Positions 26,092 to 35,011 of a stretch of DNA of 36,368 nt are shown here, in pieces. This DNA comes from Endozoicomonas sp. (GTDB lineage: Bacteria; Pseudomonadota; Gammaproteobacteria; Pseudomonadales; Endozoicomonadaceae): the NCBI GenBank assembly GCA_024509075.1, contig JAKROC010000010.1, positions 1 through 36,368 on the forward strand, given 5' to 3'. The notes under the pieces are model-generated. The model had not been told where the DNA came from. It did no database searches and saw only the letters and a list, made by a program, of their open reading frames with translations. The translations under genes and the position numbers were made by a program. How positions within the stretch are numbered: the first letter of the stretch is position 1; the number at the start of each line of letters is the position of its first letter.

Positions 26092-26478
26092 TCAGCTCAC
26101 CAGACGCAAAGTGACCGGATAGCAATAGAACTCACCCTTGCCAGCCTTCATGGCCGCCCTGAACATAAACAGCAGCACCACGATAAGCACGACCGGCACC
26201 AGTGGCAGCAGCAGTAAGCCAACCAACATCCACGTGAGTAAAGTCCAGGCACCGCACAACACGGAAAAAGTGATCTGGAAATTCAGCGACTCCCTGGCGT
26301 GATGTTCAATGAACATGGATTTATCCCGCTTCAGCAGCCAGATCACCAGTGGTATACCCATATTCAGCCCGGGCACGAGAAATCCAAACAACGGCAGCAA
26401 ATGTGCCAGCACGGCCAAGTTTTTATCATCCCGATGGATTTTTGAGGTTTTTACCAGATCAGAACCAAAATCATTCAT
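26092..26478 (-). CDS. DUF4870-type small membrane protein
   Basis: A 128-residue protein with an N-terminal DDKNLAVLAHLLPLFGFLVP helix, a second helix (GIPLVIWLLK), the conserved FIEHHARESLNFQITF motif and a long C-terminal hydrophobic stretch. This is the DUF4870 (Tic20-like) pattern of small inner-membrane proteins of unknown role. I set the start at the ATG at 26478; in-frame ATGs at 26526 and 26544 would add a tail without recognisable homology. No start has a clear ribosome site, so the N-terminus is uncertain. The following lipoprotein gene may be co-transcribed. Confidence 0.8.
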   Translation of the reverse strand: MNDFGSDLVKTSKIHRDDKNLAVLAHLLPLFGFLVPGLNMGIPLVIWLLKRDKSMFIEHHARESLNFQITFSVLCGAWTLLTWMLVGLLLLPLVPVVLIVVLLFMFRAAMKAGKGEFYCYPVTLRLVS

Positions 26479-26579
26479 TTGTATACCGTGTGCACCATAC
26501 AGGTCAGGCAATTGATAGCGGTGCATCGCACCGTGAGCCTGCATAGTACCATCACCACAACAGCCACGTTAGCCGCAGC

Positions 26580-26789
26580 TATACCCGTCGCCTTTCAAGT
26601 TGCTACTTTGTTGGCTGCACTCGCTCGGCAACTGCTCCATGCGTTGCTTTTATGCCCTTTAGGGTACTACCTCCTGCATCCATGCAGTTGTCACCCCGGT
26701 CACATAGTATTTCCATGCTCCCGGCACCCAAGGGCATAAAGGCTTCGCTCATTTGCCGTCTCGAATCAATTTGAAATCCTTTGGGTATA
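26580..26789 (-). repeat. TATACCC-family intergenic repeat, copy 4 (210 bp, longest)
   Basis: Begins TATACCCGTCGCCTTTCAAG and ends TTGAAATCCTTTGGGTATA. It contains the long internal segment with TGCGTTGC and TACCTCCTGCATCCATGCAG. It separates the start of the DUF4870 gene from the 3' end of the cyclotransferase-like gene. Confidence 0.9.
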
Positions 26790-26794
26790 ACCAG

Positions 26795-27526
26795 CTATTG
26801 CAGGCGCACCCGCTCGAACAGCGGACCTTCCAGAGTCTCCAGCAGTTGATCAACCGTGCGGCTCTGAGCCTGGACAAGCCTTCCCTTGAGGGGGTGATAG
26901 CGATCATTAACCCAGTGAACCGACCAGTTCCAGGTAGTTGCCACGCATTCGGCGGCAAATGATTTCACTTCGAGGTGCAGACCCTGTTCTATGCAGCCGG
27001 TGAGGAATTCATCGACCTCAGACATCAGGATCGGGTAGCTACCTGCGGGTTTGTTGATATATTTGACACGAGTCTGGTAAATCCAGAACTGACCAACGGA
27101 TGGGATCTCCTCGCCATTCATGCTCTCCAGCTGAGTCGGGTTGACTGGCACGCGACAGGCTCGGCCCTGGTGGCGATCGATCTCTTTCACTCTCCCGGCC
27201 GACATGGCAATAAGCACCCCATTAAACCGACCGCCGATAAACGGTACAACACCCAGCTCAGTCAGTCGGACAAAACTGCCCTCGTGGGTCCGGGTCAACC
27301 AGCCCCTGCGAAAACCATAGACCCAGACGGGAATTTCCAGTTCTAAGGATATTCGAGCAGGAGCAACAACCTGTTCATGAAGCAAGCTACCGTAACCAAC
27401 CACGTACTGAGGAACGGCTTTATCAAGGGCCGGAAAACAGGTATCGGCAGAAACAACGGGGGAGACGGCAGACAGCAAAGCCCCAAGCACGGAAACAAGA
27501 ACCTCTGGCCAGCTTACCTTCAACAT
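26795..27526 (-). CDS. Exported gamma-glutamylcyclotransferase-like protein
   Basis: A 243-residue protein with a signal peptide (MLKVSWPEVLVSVLGALLSA up to about residue 27). The GGCT/AIG2-like fold is suggested by the substrate-loop motif YVVGYGSLL (residues 41-49), the following PVWVYGFRRGW, and GRFNGVLIAMSAGRVKEIDR. In active cyclotransferases the strand after GVL and the D-x-[RH]-E segment supplies a catalytic glutamate. Here the aligned text reads IDRHQG with Q120 at that place, so the enzyme may be inactive or altered. GAGGAA nine bases before the ATG supports the start. It is divergent from the SPOR-repeat gene. Confidence 0.78.
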   Translation of the reverse strand: MLKVSWPEVLVSVLGALLSAVSPVVSADTCFPALDKAVPQYVVGYGSLLHEQVVAPARISLELEIPVWVYGFRRGWLTRTHEGSFVRLTELGVVPFIGGRFNGVLIAMSAGRVKEIDRHQGRACRVPVNPTQLESMNGEEIPSVGQFWIYQTRVKYINKPAGSYPILMSEVDEFLTGCIEQGLHLEVKSFAAECVATTWNWSVHWVNDRYHPLKGRLVQAQSRTVDQLLETLEGPLFERVRLQ

Positions 27527-27745
27527 TGTTTTTTCCTCGTTTTCTCACGGTACATCCGCAGCGTCTGTAGTGCCTCGAGCAGTCTTTGTCATCTCTTTTC
27601 GGGTGATTTCTTAATGAAAAAAACAATGCTTCCGACAACGTATTAGTATCCACCACAAAAGCCGAAATAATTGGGAAAAATTTTAATTAAAAATTCCTTT
27701 GTTATTAGGTTTGATTTGCACTGAATTAAAAAGGATCTGCTCACC
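27527..27745. promoter_or_regulatory. Divergent AT-rich promoter region
   Basis: This region lies between the cyclotransferase-like gene and the SPOR-repeat gene. It holds a strongly AT-rich stretch with TTTTAATTAAAA near 27680-27695. Promoters for both directions are expected here, but I cannot pick out a clear -35/-10 pair. Confidence 0.35.
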
Positions 27746-29356
27746 ATGTCCGGTCGACCGTTGTTTAGGGAAAAACAACTCAGGCTCTGTGTCGTGGCTG
27801 CTCTTGCCTCCATCGCTACTCCTGTGGCGAATAGCCTTGTCTTGCCGCCCAACCCATTAGCCGTTAGTTATTCTGGCAGCTGCCAACCATTCAGCAGCAC
27901 TGACTGCGCCAGCAAAAACACATCACCTGATACCATCCCGGCACCTGCTGCTACTCCTCTTTTGGTCGGCGCAGACGCCCTGCCCAGTGACTCAGATGCA
28001 TCACTGTCGAGTCTTCTGCAAGCACCGGGCAAACACTTTGTCCTGCAATGGATGGCAGCCAGGGAGCGCAGTGAACTGGAAACATTGAGAGACCGCTATC
28101 CCATTTTGCAAACAGCGACCATCGCTGAATACAAGCGATCCGGAAAAACCTGGTATGTTCTTCTTGATGGCCCATACCCCAGTCGCAAAGAAGCTATGGC
28201 CGAACTGGACGTCCCCCCCAGATCACTCATGGCGCGGGAACTTTACCCCTGGACAAGATCGCTGGCCAGTATTCAGAAACTCGACATCATTAAACCGGAT
28301 TCTGCCACGCAACAAATTGCCAGCATTGAACCTCCGGCGCTGCCAGCTCATATGACCAATGCAGCACCCATTGACTACGACATATCCTATAGCCCAGACG
28401 ATACGACGATTTACGCTGAGCAACCCCCAGCCCCGGAACTGAGTATTCCTTACGGTATGGAGTTTAATAGTGATAGAGGCTTTAACCTTGAGCGAACCCG
28501 GCCAAAAACAGCCGGGCAAAATGACCATCGGCACGCCAGCATTGCCCCGATTTACCATAACTCATCTGAGCCATACACCCATCGGGATCTGACCTTCAAT
28601 ACTCAAGACGTAACCAATGCCGGCAGTGAGAAAATCCCCAAAACTGCCTCGAGCCGACATCAGAAACATGATTTTTCAGTTTTGAGTGCAAACCCTGAGC
28701 GATACACCATTGAATGGTTGAATGCCAGCAGGAAAGCCGCACTCGAGCGGGTTAAGTCGCGCTACAGCGAACTGCAAAATACTCAGATCATCCAATACCA
28801 AAGTAACAATCAGAACCGTTATGCTCTGGTCAGCAGGTCATTTGCCAAGCGTGCTGATGCGGTTGATACGCTATTGAAGCCGTCACTGAGCAAAGTATCG
28901 GCACGTTTTGCCCCAAAGGTTCGCCAAGTTGCCTATTTGCAGGCACTGTCTGGCGTTACCATTCTGGAACCGGCGGCAAACAAACGTCAATGGTTTGCCC
29001 GGGATGACGCCGCAGAAAAGACCTACCTTGCCGATCTGTCGCGGCAAGTGAAACAGTACCAGCAAAAAAGCGTGCCAACGGGACAAAACAGTTACACCAT
29101 TCAGTGGTTCTCCTCCAATGACCCTCAAGCCATTGATAAACTCAAACAGCGTTTCCCGGAGCTGGCTTCTGCCAGCACTGTCCACATCCAGCGTAACCAG
29201 AAAGACTGGTACGTTCTGGTGCAAGGGCAATACAGAACCAGTCAGGAGGCCATCGCAGCGCTTCAGTCACCGAACTTGAAAAGTATCGCCATGATCCTGC
29301 ATCCGTGGACCCGCCCGCTGAATTCGCTGAAGCGGCTGCAAATCGCCAGCCTATGA
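27746..29356 (+). CDS. Secreted protein with three SPOR-like repeats
   Basis: A 536-residue protein with an N-terminal signal-like segment (LRLCVVAALASIATPVANSL). Three SPOR-like units occur at about residues 97-180, 317-400 and 447-536. Each has an aromatic/hydrophobic strand with W (FVLQWMAAR, YTIEWLNAS, YTIQWFSSN), a helix, RYP/RYS/RFP, then WYVLL/RYALV/WYVLV. Units 1 and 3 end in PWTR.L. SPOR domains bind denuded septal peptidoglycan in division proteins such as DamX and FtsN. The unit linkers are polar and low-complexity. AAGGATC eight bases before the ATG supports the start. A periplasmic cell-wall role is likely; the partner is unknown. Confidence 0.8.
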   Translation: MSGRPLFREKQLRLCVVAALASIATPVANSLVLPPNPLAVSYSGSCQPFSSTDCASKNTSPDTIPAPAATPLLVGADALPSDSDASLSSLLQAPGKHFVLQWMAARERSELETLRDRYPILQTATIAEYKRSGKTWYVLLDGPYPSRKEAMAELDVPPRSLMARELYPWTRSLASIQKLDIIKPDSATQQIASIEPPALPAHMTNAAPIDYDISYSPDDTTIYAEQPPAPELSIPYGMEFNSDRGFNLERTRPKTAGQNDHRHASIAPIYHNSSEPYTHRDLTFNTQDVTNAGSEKIPKTASSRHQKHDFSVLSANPERYTIEWLNASRKAALERVKSRYSELQNTQIIQYQSNNQNRYALVSRSFAKRADAVDTLLKPSLSKVSARFAPKVRQVAYLQALSGVTILEPAANKRQWFARDDAAEKTYLADLSRQVKQYQQKSVPTGQNSYTIQWFSSNDPQAIDKLKQRFPELASASTVHIQRNQKDWYVLVQGQYRTSQEAIAALQSPNLKSIAMILHPWTRPLNSLKRLQIASL

Positions 29357-29430
29357 TCGATACCTGCCTACTACCAGCCTGTTTTACCTTGATGACCAAC
29401 GGTTTCAGGGTAAGATAGGCGCTACCAACT
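29357..29430. other. Short region with an inverted repeat after the SPOR-repeat gene
   Basis: TTACCTTGA (29384-29392) and TCAGGGTAA flank a short loop and could form a weak terminator hairpin. The 15 bases at 29379-29393 are identical to 2695-2709. Confidence 0.4.
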
Positions 29431-29575
29431 TATACCCGTCGCCTTTCAAGTTGCTACTTTGTTGGCTGCACTTGTGCCCTTTAGGGTATTCGCTCACCCC
29501 GGTCACATAGTACTTCTATGCTCCCGGGGCTTCGCTCATTTGCCGCCTCGAACCAACTTGAAATCCTTTGGGTAT
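29431..29575 (-). repeat. TATACCC-family intergenic repeat, copy 5 (145 bp)
   Basis: Begins TATACCCGTCGCCTTTCAAG and ends CTTGAAATCCTTTGGGTAT. It is a short form without the long internal segment. An apparent in-frame upstream extension of the asmA reading frame runs into this element and is not coding. Confidence 0.88.
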
Positions 29576-29673
29576 TTGTAGCAGGGACCCGCCCTTCGCG
29601 GTACGCCTTGAGCGACACTTGCAACCGCCCGCCCCTGCTGACACCCTGTCAAATTGCAAATTCTGAGGAACTC

Positions 29674-31758
29674 ATGAAACGTATTCTCAAGTTCGTCGCC
29701 ACACTGTTGGTGCTGGTGGCCGTCCTGAGCGTCGCAGCCGTGCTGCTGTTGCCCCGCATCCTTGACCCGGACAAATATCGCGATGAGATTGCCAAACTGG
29801 TGTACGACCAGTCCGGCCTGCAACTTAACATCAACGGCCCCATCGACTGGTCTATTTTCCCCTGGGTCGGCCTCTCCCTTGAGAACATCTCCGTCGTGGG
29901 TGCCCACAACACCCAGCTCGGCCAGCTTGGTGCGGCCGAGGTCAGCGTCAAACTGCTGCCCCTGCTGAACAAGCGCGTAGAGATGCGGGCCGTCCGGTTA
30001 AAGGGGCTTGAACTGACGCTGGTCAAGGATGCCCAGGGCGTCGGCAACTGGCAGGTCAAGGCACCGCAATCGACAACACCACAAACAACCCCACAAACAA
30101 CCACGGAACAGCCAAGTCCGGAAGAAAATCCGCAACCGACCTCAGAGGCCAGCCCGGCACTGATGATCGACATCGCCAGTGTTAACATCAGCGATCTGCT
30201 CATCAGCTATGACGACCAGCTCAACGGCAAGAAGTACACCATTTCCAAGGCCAGTCTGACCACTGGTGCCATTGCCCAGAAACAGGCATTCCCTTTTGAA
30301 CTCAAAGCGCATATTGCGGTTCCTGAATTGGCCATGAACAGCATGATCAAGGGCAATATGACCTTTGACCTGAGCACCGGCCATTATGACATCAAGGACC
30401 TGAAAATCAGTGCCACACCGGATGTCGCCAATGGGGAAAGCCTGAGTATCGTCGGTAATGTGCAGTTTCATCAGTCACCGTTGCAGATCATTGGCGACCT
30501 GGGCGTAGCATCGTTTAACCTGGCCAACCTGCTTACCCAGCTGAACATGCCACTGCCGCCCATGGCCGACCCCAAGGCGTTGACCAAACTCTCGTTTGAC
30601 AGCCATTTCACCACTGACGGCAACAACTTCAATGCCGACAAACTGGCTCTCAAGCTGGACAGTTTCACTTTGGACGGCACATTTGCTCTGGATTCGGAAG
30701 GAAAAACCCGGTTCACCTTTACCGGCAATGACCTGAATCTTGATAACTACCTGCCACCGGCCATTGCTGGCGATGCGCAGCCGGCGGGCAGCGAGCCGGC
30801 AGCAGAAGTGTCTGGCACACCGGCCCCTGAACAAAAACCAGCCAAGACGCAAACAGCCAAGCGCAGCAGCAAAGAGCATCCACTGTTGCCAGAGGCCATG
30901 CTCCGCAGTCTTAACCTCGATGGCTCACTCAAGCTGAATTCATTGACCGTTGCCCACTTCCTGTTTGAAAAGCCAGCGCTGACGCTGCACGCAGCCAACG
31001 GCCAGCAACGGGTACAGATCGGCTCCGGCTTCTATCAGGGCACCATTGATATGACCACCGCTCTGGATGTGCGCCAGACACATAACCCAAAAATGTCTGC
31101 TACCGCCAAACTGGACAACATCTCCCTGGAAGCCCTGGCCACGCCTGTGCCAGACCTTGCATTACTGCAAGGCAAAGTTAACGCCAACATGAACGTCACC
31201 ACCCACGGCCAGTACGCCAGCATGCTGACTCACAACCTTAATGGTGAAATTTCGTTCCACATCGATAAAGGCGCGTTCACCGGTGCTAATTTTGACCACC
31301 TGCTGTGCCAGGCCATTGCCAGTGTGCGCAAAAAATCCCTGCAAGACACAGACAACTGGGGAACTGCAACCGAGTTCACCAACCTCAGCGGCACTCTGGT
31401 CATTCGTAACGGCGTAGCCACGAACGATAACCTGATTGCAGCCCTTGCCAACATGAACCTCAAAGGCGATGGCTACGTCAACCTGGTGAAACAGGACCTG
31501 GACTACCATCTTGGTCTGAATATTCAGGGCGGCCACGCACCGGGCAACGACCCGGCCTGTGAGGTCAACGAGGAGCTTGCCGACGTTACCTGGCCGGTGC
31601 AGTGTTACGGTGAGCTGGGCGCGTTGAAGTGCGGCATTGACCTGGAACGCATGGCCAAGACCGTGGCCGAAATTGCCGCCAACCGGCTGAAGCTGAAGTT
31701 CGACGAGAAGGTTCAGGAGCCGGTTAAAAACCTGCTCAAGGGACTCTTTAACAAATAA
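29674..31758 (+). CDS. asmA: AsmA-family protein
   Basis: A 694-residue envelope protein: one N-terminal membrane anchor (MKRILKFVATLLVLVAVLSV) and a large periplasmic part. AsmA-like proteins bridge the periplasm and affect outer-membrane lipid balance and protein assembly. The AsmA N-terminal signature is clear (DPDKYRDEIAKLVYDQSGLQ, LNINGPIDWSIFPWVGLSLE), and the C-terminal AsmA domain shows LDNISLEALA and FHIDKGAFTGANFDHLLCQA. A Thr/Gln/Pro-rich linker lies at about residues 130-165 and another Pro/Ala/Lys-rich one near 370-405. GAGGAA seven bases before the ATG fixes the start at 29674. The neighbour mutY follows as in some pseudomonads. Confidence 0.93.
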   Translation: MKRILKFVATLLVLVAVLSVAAVLLLPRILDPDKYRDEIAKLVYDQSGLQLNINGPIDWSIFPWVGLSLENISVVGAHNTQLGQLGAAEVSVKLLPLLNKRVEMRAVRLKGLELTLVKDAQGVGNWQVKAPQSTTPQTTPQTTTEQPSPEENPQPTSEASPALMIDIASVNISDLLISYDDQLNGKKYTISKASLTTGAIAQKQAFPFELKAHIAVPELAMNSMIKGNMTFDLSTGHYDIKDLKISATPDVANGESLSIVGNVQFHQSPLQIIGDLGVASFNLANLLTQLNMPLPPMADPKALTKLSFDSHFTTDGNNFNADKLALKLDSFTLDGTFALDSEGKTRFTFTGNDLNLDNYLPPAIAGDAQPAGSEPAAEVSGTPAPEQKPAKTQTAKRSSKEHPLLPEAMLRSLNLDGSLKLNSLTVAHFLFEKPALTLHAANGQQRVQIGSGFYQGTIDMTTALDVRQTHNPKMSATAKLDNISLEALATPVPDLALLQGKVNANMNVTTHGQYASMLTHNLNGEISFHIDKGAFTGANFDHLLCQAIASVRKKSLQDTDNWGTATEFTNLSGTLVIRNGVATNDNLIAALANMNLKGDGYVNLVKQDLDYHLGLNIQGGHAPGNDPACEVNEELADVTWPVQCYGELGALKCGIDLERMAKTVAEIAANRLKLKFDEKVQEPVKNLLKGLFNK

Positions 31759-31772
31759 ATTAAACGAGACTT

Positions 31773-31816
31773 GGTACCGGGCGACCATCACCCCCCCTCG
31801 CCCCGGTGCCTTCTGG
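31773..31816 (+). terminator. Probable terminator after asmA
   Basis: GGTACCGGG (31773-31781) pairs with CCCGGTGCC (31802-31810), one G-U, and is followed by TTCTGGATTTTT. The loop is long (20 bases). Confidence 0.5.
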
Positions 31817-31916
31817 ATTTTTCCTCAACTGAAATCCTCAGCCAGTCTGGGGAACTTATTTCACCCACACGCCTCAGTTGGAATCAATCACACCTCTCGC
31901 TGCTGCAGAAAGAATC

Positions 31917-32993
31917 ATGCCCAAACAAACCTACTCAGACCCCACCTTCAGTCAGCGCCTGCTGAGCTGGTACGACCTTCACGGACGCCACAACCTGCCC
32001 TGGCAGCGGGATAAAACACCCTATCGCGTCTGGGTCAGTGAAATCATGTTACAGCAGACCCAGGTAACCACCGTTATTCCCTACTACCAACGCTTTATGG
32101 CCCGGTTCCCGCAAGTCTCTGACCTGGCCACTGCCAGCGAAGATGATGTGTTTCACCTCTGGAGCGGCCTTGGCTACTACAGTCGCGCCCGAAATCTGCA
32201 CAAGGCAGCAAAATTAGTGGTTAATGAGCACGATGGCACCTTTCCGCGCTCCATTGCCGGGCTGATGGAACTGCCGGGCATCGGTCGCTCCACAGCCGGT
32301 GCCATCGCTGCCATCAGCATGGGCATCAGGGCTCCCATTATGGACGGTAACGTCAAGCGGATACTGACCCGTTACTTTGCCATCCACGGCTGGCCCGGGC
32401 TAACAGCCGTTGCCAACGAACTCTGGAAGATTGCCGAGCAGTTAACACCCCACGACCGTGTGGACGATTACACTCAGGTGATGATGGATTTAGGTGCCAC
32501 ACTGTGCAAACGCAGTAAACCTGCCTGCGATGCCTGCCCCTTGAATACTGGTTGTATTGCCCGGAAAACCGGTCAGCAGCAACGCTTCCCCGAATCCAGA
32601 CCAAAGCAGGTCAAGCCTGAACGATCAACAGTTATGCTTATGGTCGTAAACCAGTTCGGCGAAGTTCTGCTGGAAAAACGACCACCGACGGGTATCTGGG
32701 GTGGGCTGTGGAGTTTTCCAGAGCTAAGCGATCCGGATCAGATCAGCACAGAGGCACTGGCAAAGACAGGGCTGACAATAGATGGCTGTGAACTGTGGCA
32801 ATCATTTCGCCACACCTTTAGTCACTACCATCTTGATATCACCCCGGCATTGACCTTCGTCGATTCCCACCAGCAAACATTACTGGTTAAAGAGCACGAT
32901 GATTTTTGTTGGATTGCCCTCAATCAATCCCACCAACTAGGCCTTGCGGCACCCATAAAAAAACTTCTGGAAAAGATTAATCTGGCATTTTGA
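31917..32993 (+). CDS. mutY: Adenine DNA glycosylase MutY
   Basis: Removes adenine mispaired with 8-oxoguanine, preventing G:C to T:A mutations. The 358 residues hold the helix-hairpin-helix/GPD core (LPGIGRSTAGAIAAI, then the catalytic aspartate in RVDDYTQVMMDLG), the catalytic glutamate in VSEIMLQQTQV, and the iron-sulfur cluster ligands C197-x6-C204-x2-C207-x5-C213. The C-terminal NUDIX-like 8-oxoG-recognition domain is present (EVLLEKRPPTGIWGGLWSFP). I chose the ATG at 31917 (MPKQTYSDPTFSQRLLSWYD); a start 39 bases upstream lacks homology. The ribosome site is weak. The usual neighbour yggX is not downstream. Confidence 0.96.
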   Translation: MPKQTYSDPTFSQRLLSWYDLHGRHNLPWQRDKTPYRVWVSEIMLQQTQVTTVIPYYQRFMARFPQVSDLATASEDDVFHLWSGLGYYSRARNLHKAAKLVVNEHDGTFPRSIAGLMELPGIGRSTAGAIAAISMGIRAPIMDGNVKRILTRYFAIHGWPGLTAVANELWKIAEQLTPHDRVDDYTQVMMDLGATLCKRSKPACDACPLNTGCIARKTGQQQRFPESRPKQVKPERSTVMLMVVNQFGEVLLEKRPPTGIWGGLWSFPELSDPDQISTEALAKTGLTIDGCELWQSFRHTFSHYHLDITPALTFVDSHQQTLLVKEHDDFCWIALNQSHQLGLAAPIKKLLEKINLAF

Positions 32994-33402
32994 TTTTATT
33001 TTTTTGCCCGGCTCACCAGCCAAACTCAATGGTGAGCGGGAGAACGATCTACTCCGACCTCAAAGCAAAAACAGCATCGAAAAAGGCACAATTACCCGGA
33101 AATTATTTCGTGACAAATCCTTAATCAATGGTCTGATTCAAAAAGTGAACAAATGCATTTTTTTTTAGTTTGAATTGATATTTGTCAAACATGATCTTTT
33201 TCTTAACATTGCGCTTTGATCAGCACGGGCCTGACTGAAAAAAACTAACTCGAAAATGATTGGCGATTCAGCTATGTGCCCGGAAGATTTCGCAGCAGTA
33301 ATTGAGTGAAGTCCGGTGAAAGGTAACAGGTATGACCGGATCGTTTTTATTCATCGCATTCTCAGGCTCTTAATGCAATCCATCGGTCGAGGTGTCAGTA
33401 GT
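32994..33402. promoter_or_regulatory. Long intergenic region before the outer-membrane protein gene
   Basis: A hairpin GCTCACC (33011-33017)/GGTGAGC (33031-33037), extended by CCCG/GGG, follows a T-rich run after mutY. An inverted repeat GTTTGA (33168-33173)/TCAAAC (33185-33190) in AT-rich sequence could be an operator or promoter site for the autotransporter-type gene. I see no gene here. Confidence 0.4.
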
Positions 33403-34923
33403 ATGAAGTGTCTCAGAACTGAAGCATTCCCCAGAAAAATAATGACGATTGCGTTTACTTCAGCAATGCTACTTCAGGCACACAACAGTTTCGCTGAAGA
33501 TGAAATGGAAGGCTCATCCCTGGATCATGCCCAGATTCTGCATTGGCTCAGCCAGCCTGAAAACCATGAGGGTGCCAGGGTCACAGAACATTCCAGCGAT
33601 GAGAGCAAAACCAGAATCGTTATCGAGATCAGTAACCCTGACAAAAGCACCAGCCAGGCCACCCCAACAGATGCGCCAGAGCCTTTGCCGTATTTACTCC
33701 CGGATAAAGACGACACCAACCTTGTTTCCCTGCCCGTCACGCCCCTTGCCCCCCCCTCCATCACAACTGTGGAGACAGATTTAGCCACCAATGCCGAGGT
33801 ACACCCTGCCCAGCAGGCTCACCCGCACTTTCACCCCATGATGCCTGTCGCCATGCCACCAGACAGGGCTGTCGTGGAGGTTGAGCCGGACGCCCCGCGA
33901 GAGCAGCTGAACAGTTACGCAGCCACTCGCGTGAATGGCGGGGAGGCGGAACTGGCCCCGGCCATAACTCCCCATGCAGTGCACAACGCACATCTGGCAA
34001 TGAAAACAACTGGAGATACCCTGGACGAACGCATGTCGAGTCAACGCACTGGAATTGACAGAGGCCGGACTTTGTCAGCCCAAGGCATGTGGATTCAATA
34101 TGGTTACAACAAAGCGAGGCAAGATGTCAGAGACGCTGTTCCGGGCTACCAGGCCAAAACCAACGGCTTTACCATCGGCACTGACGCCGCTCTGGAACAC
34201 AACCGCGACATCAGGTCTGGCGTTGCATACACCTACGCCAAGGGACGTGTTAACGGTGAGAATGGCACTAACAACCGGATCAACACTGACACCAATATTT
34301 TCAGCATCTACTCCTCATCATGGGAGAACGACTATTTCCTTGACGGTCGGATAAGCTACGCCTTCGGCAAAAACAAAGGACAACGCACGGTTGCCGACAA
34401 CCACATTGATGCCAGTTATCGCTCCAGAGTCTGGGGTCTGGGTCTCAGGGGCGGTTACCAGTTTGCGCTGGGGGAATTGTGGTACTGTCAGCCGAGGGTT
34501 GCCTTTAACTACTACACCATTGATACCGACGACTACAGCGAGTCAGCCAGAGACCCAGACCAGGTATTCCCCACCTTTGACCAGGTCAGCAATGGGCGCT
34601 ACAACACGCTGGAGCTGGGTGCGGGCGTTGGTCTGCTGTCAGCTTTTGCTGCCACTAAAAATACAATTATCAAGCCAGAGCTGGGGATAATGGCTTTTCA
34701 CGACTTCAAAAAAGATCCGGTGGAGGTCACTGCCCATTTTGCCGCTGGTGGTGAGAGCTTCCTGATTCACGGTGCACAACGGAACAGAAACCGTTACCAG
34801 GCAGAGGCAGCGCTCAATCTGGATGTGTCGGCCAACACCATTTTCGCGCTCAGTTACTCCTACAACTGGGCCAGTCAGTTCAAGGCAGACAGTTTTATTG
34901 CCAGAGTTCGCTACGAATTTTGA
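33403..34923 (+). CDS. Autotransporter-type outer-membrane beta-barrel protein with short passenger
   Basis: A 506-residue protein counted from the ATG at 33403, which has GAGG ten bases upstream and begins a signal peptide (MTIAFTSAMLLQAHNSFA before the cleavage site). Upstream in-frame starts at 33316 (GTG) and 33373 (ATG) are possible. Residues about 30-225 are Pro-, Ala- and His-rich and lack the repeats of beta-helical passengers. From about residue 235 the text matches the autotransporter beta-domain (GMWIQYGYNKARQDV, GYQAKTNGFTIGTDAALEHN, GVAYTYAKGRVNG), with alternating amphipathic strands and a terminal ARVRYEF that ends in phenylalanine. It should be inserted in the outer membrane by the Bam machinery. 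The passenger function is unknown. Confidence 0.85.
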   Translation: MKCLRTEAFPRKIMTIAFTSAMLLQAHNSFAEDEMEGSSLDHAQILHWLSQPENHEGARVTEHSSDESKTRIVIEISNPDKSTSQATPTDAPEPLPYLLPDKDDTNLVSLPVTPLAPPSITTVETDLATNAEVHPAQQAHPHFHPMMPVAMPPDRAVVEVEPDAPREQLNSYAATRVNGGEAELAPAITPHAVHNAHLAMKTTGDTLDERMSSQRTGIDRGRTLSAQGMWIQYGYNKARQDVRDAVPGYQAKTNGFTIGTDAALEHNRDIRSGVAYTYAKGRVNGENGTNNRINTDTNIFSIYSSSWENDYFLDGRISYAFGKNKGQRTVADNHIDASYRSRVWGLGLRGGYQFALGELWYCQPRVAFNYYTIDTDDYSESARDPDQVFPTFDQVSNGRYNTLELGAGVGLLSAFAATKNTIIKPELGIMAFHDFKKDPVEVTAHFAAGGESFLIHGAQRNRNRYQAEAALNLDVSANTIFALSYSYNWASQFKADSFIARVRYEF

Positions 34924-35011
34924 TTAAACGGACAGAGGGGAAAGGTGGAGGAACTTATACCCAAACGGTCAGTCTAATTTTGTACATTTAATCAAATCTT
35001 GAGGGATCCTA

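Noticed and set aside
29518..29673. Upstream extension of the asmA frame by 52 residues
   Set aside because: It begins inside repeat copy 5; the ATG at 29674 has a strong ribosome site and starts the expected membrane anchor.
34955..34965. Seventh TATACCC repeat copy before the tandem paralogues
   Set aside because: Only TTATACCCAA is present, with none of the downstream repeat sequence; too short to call.
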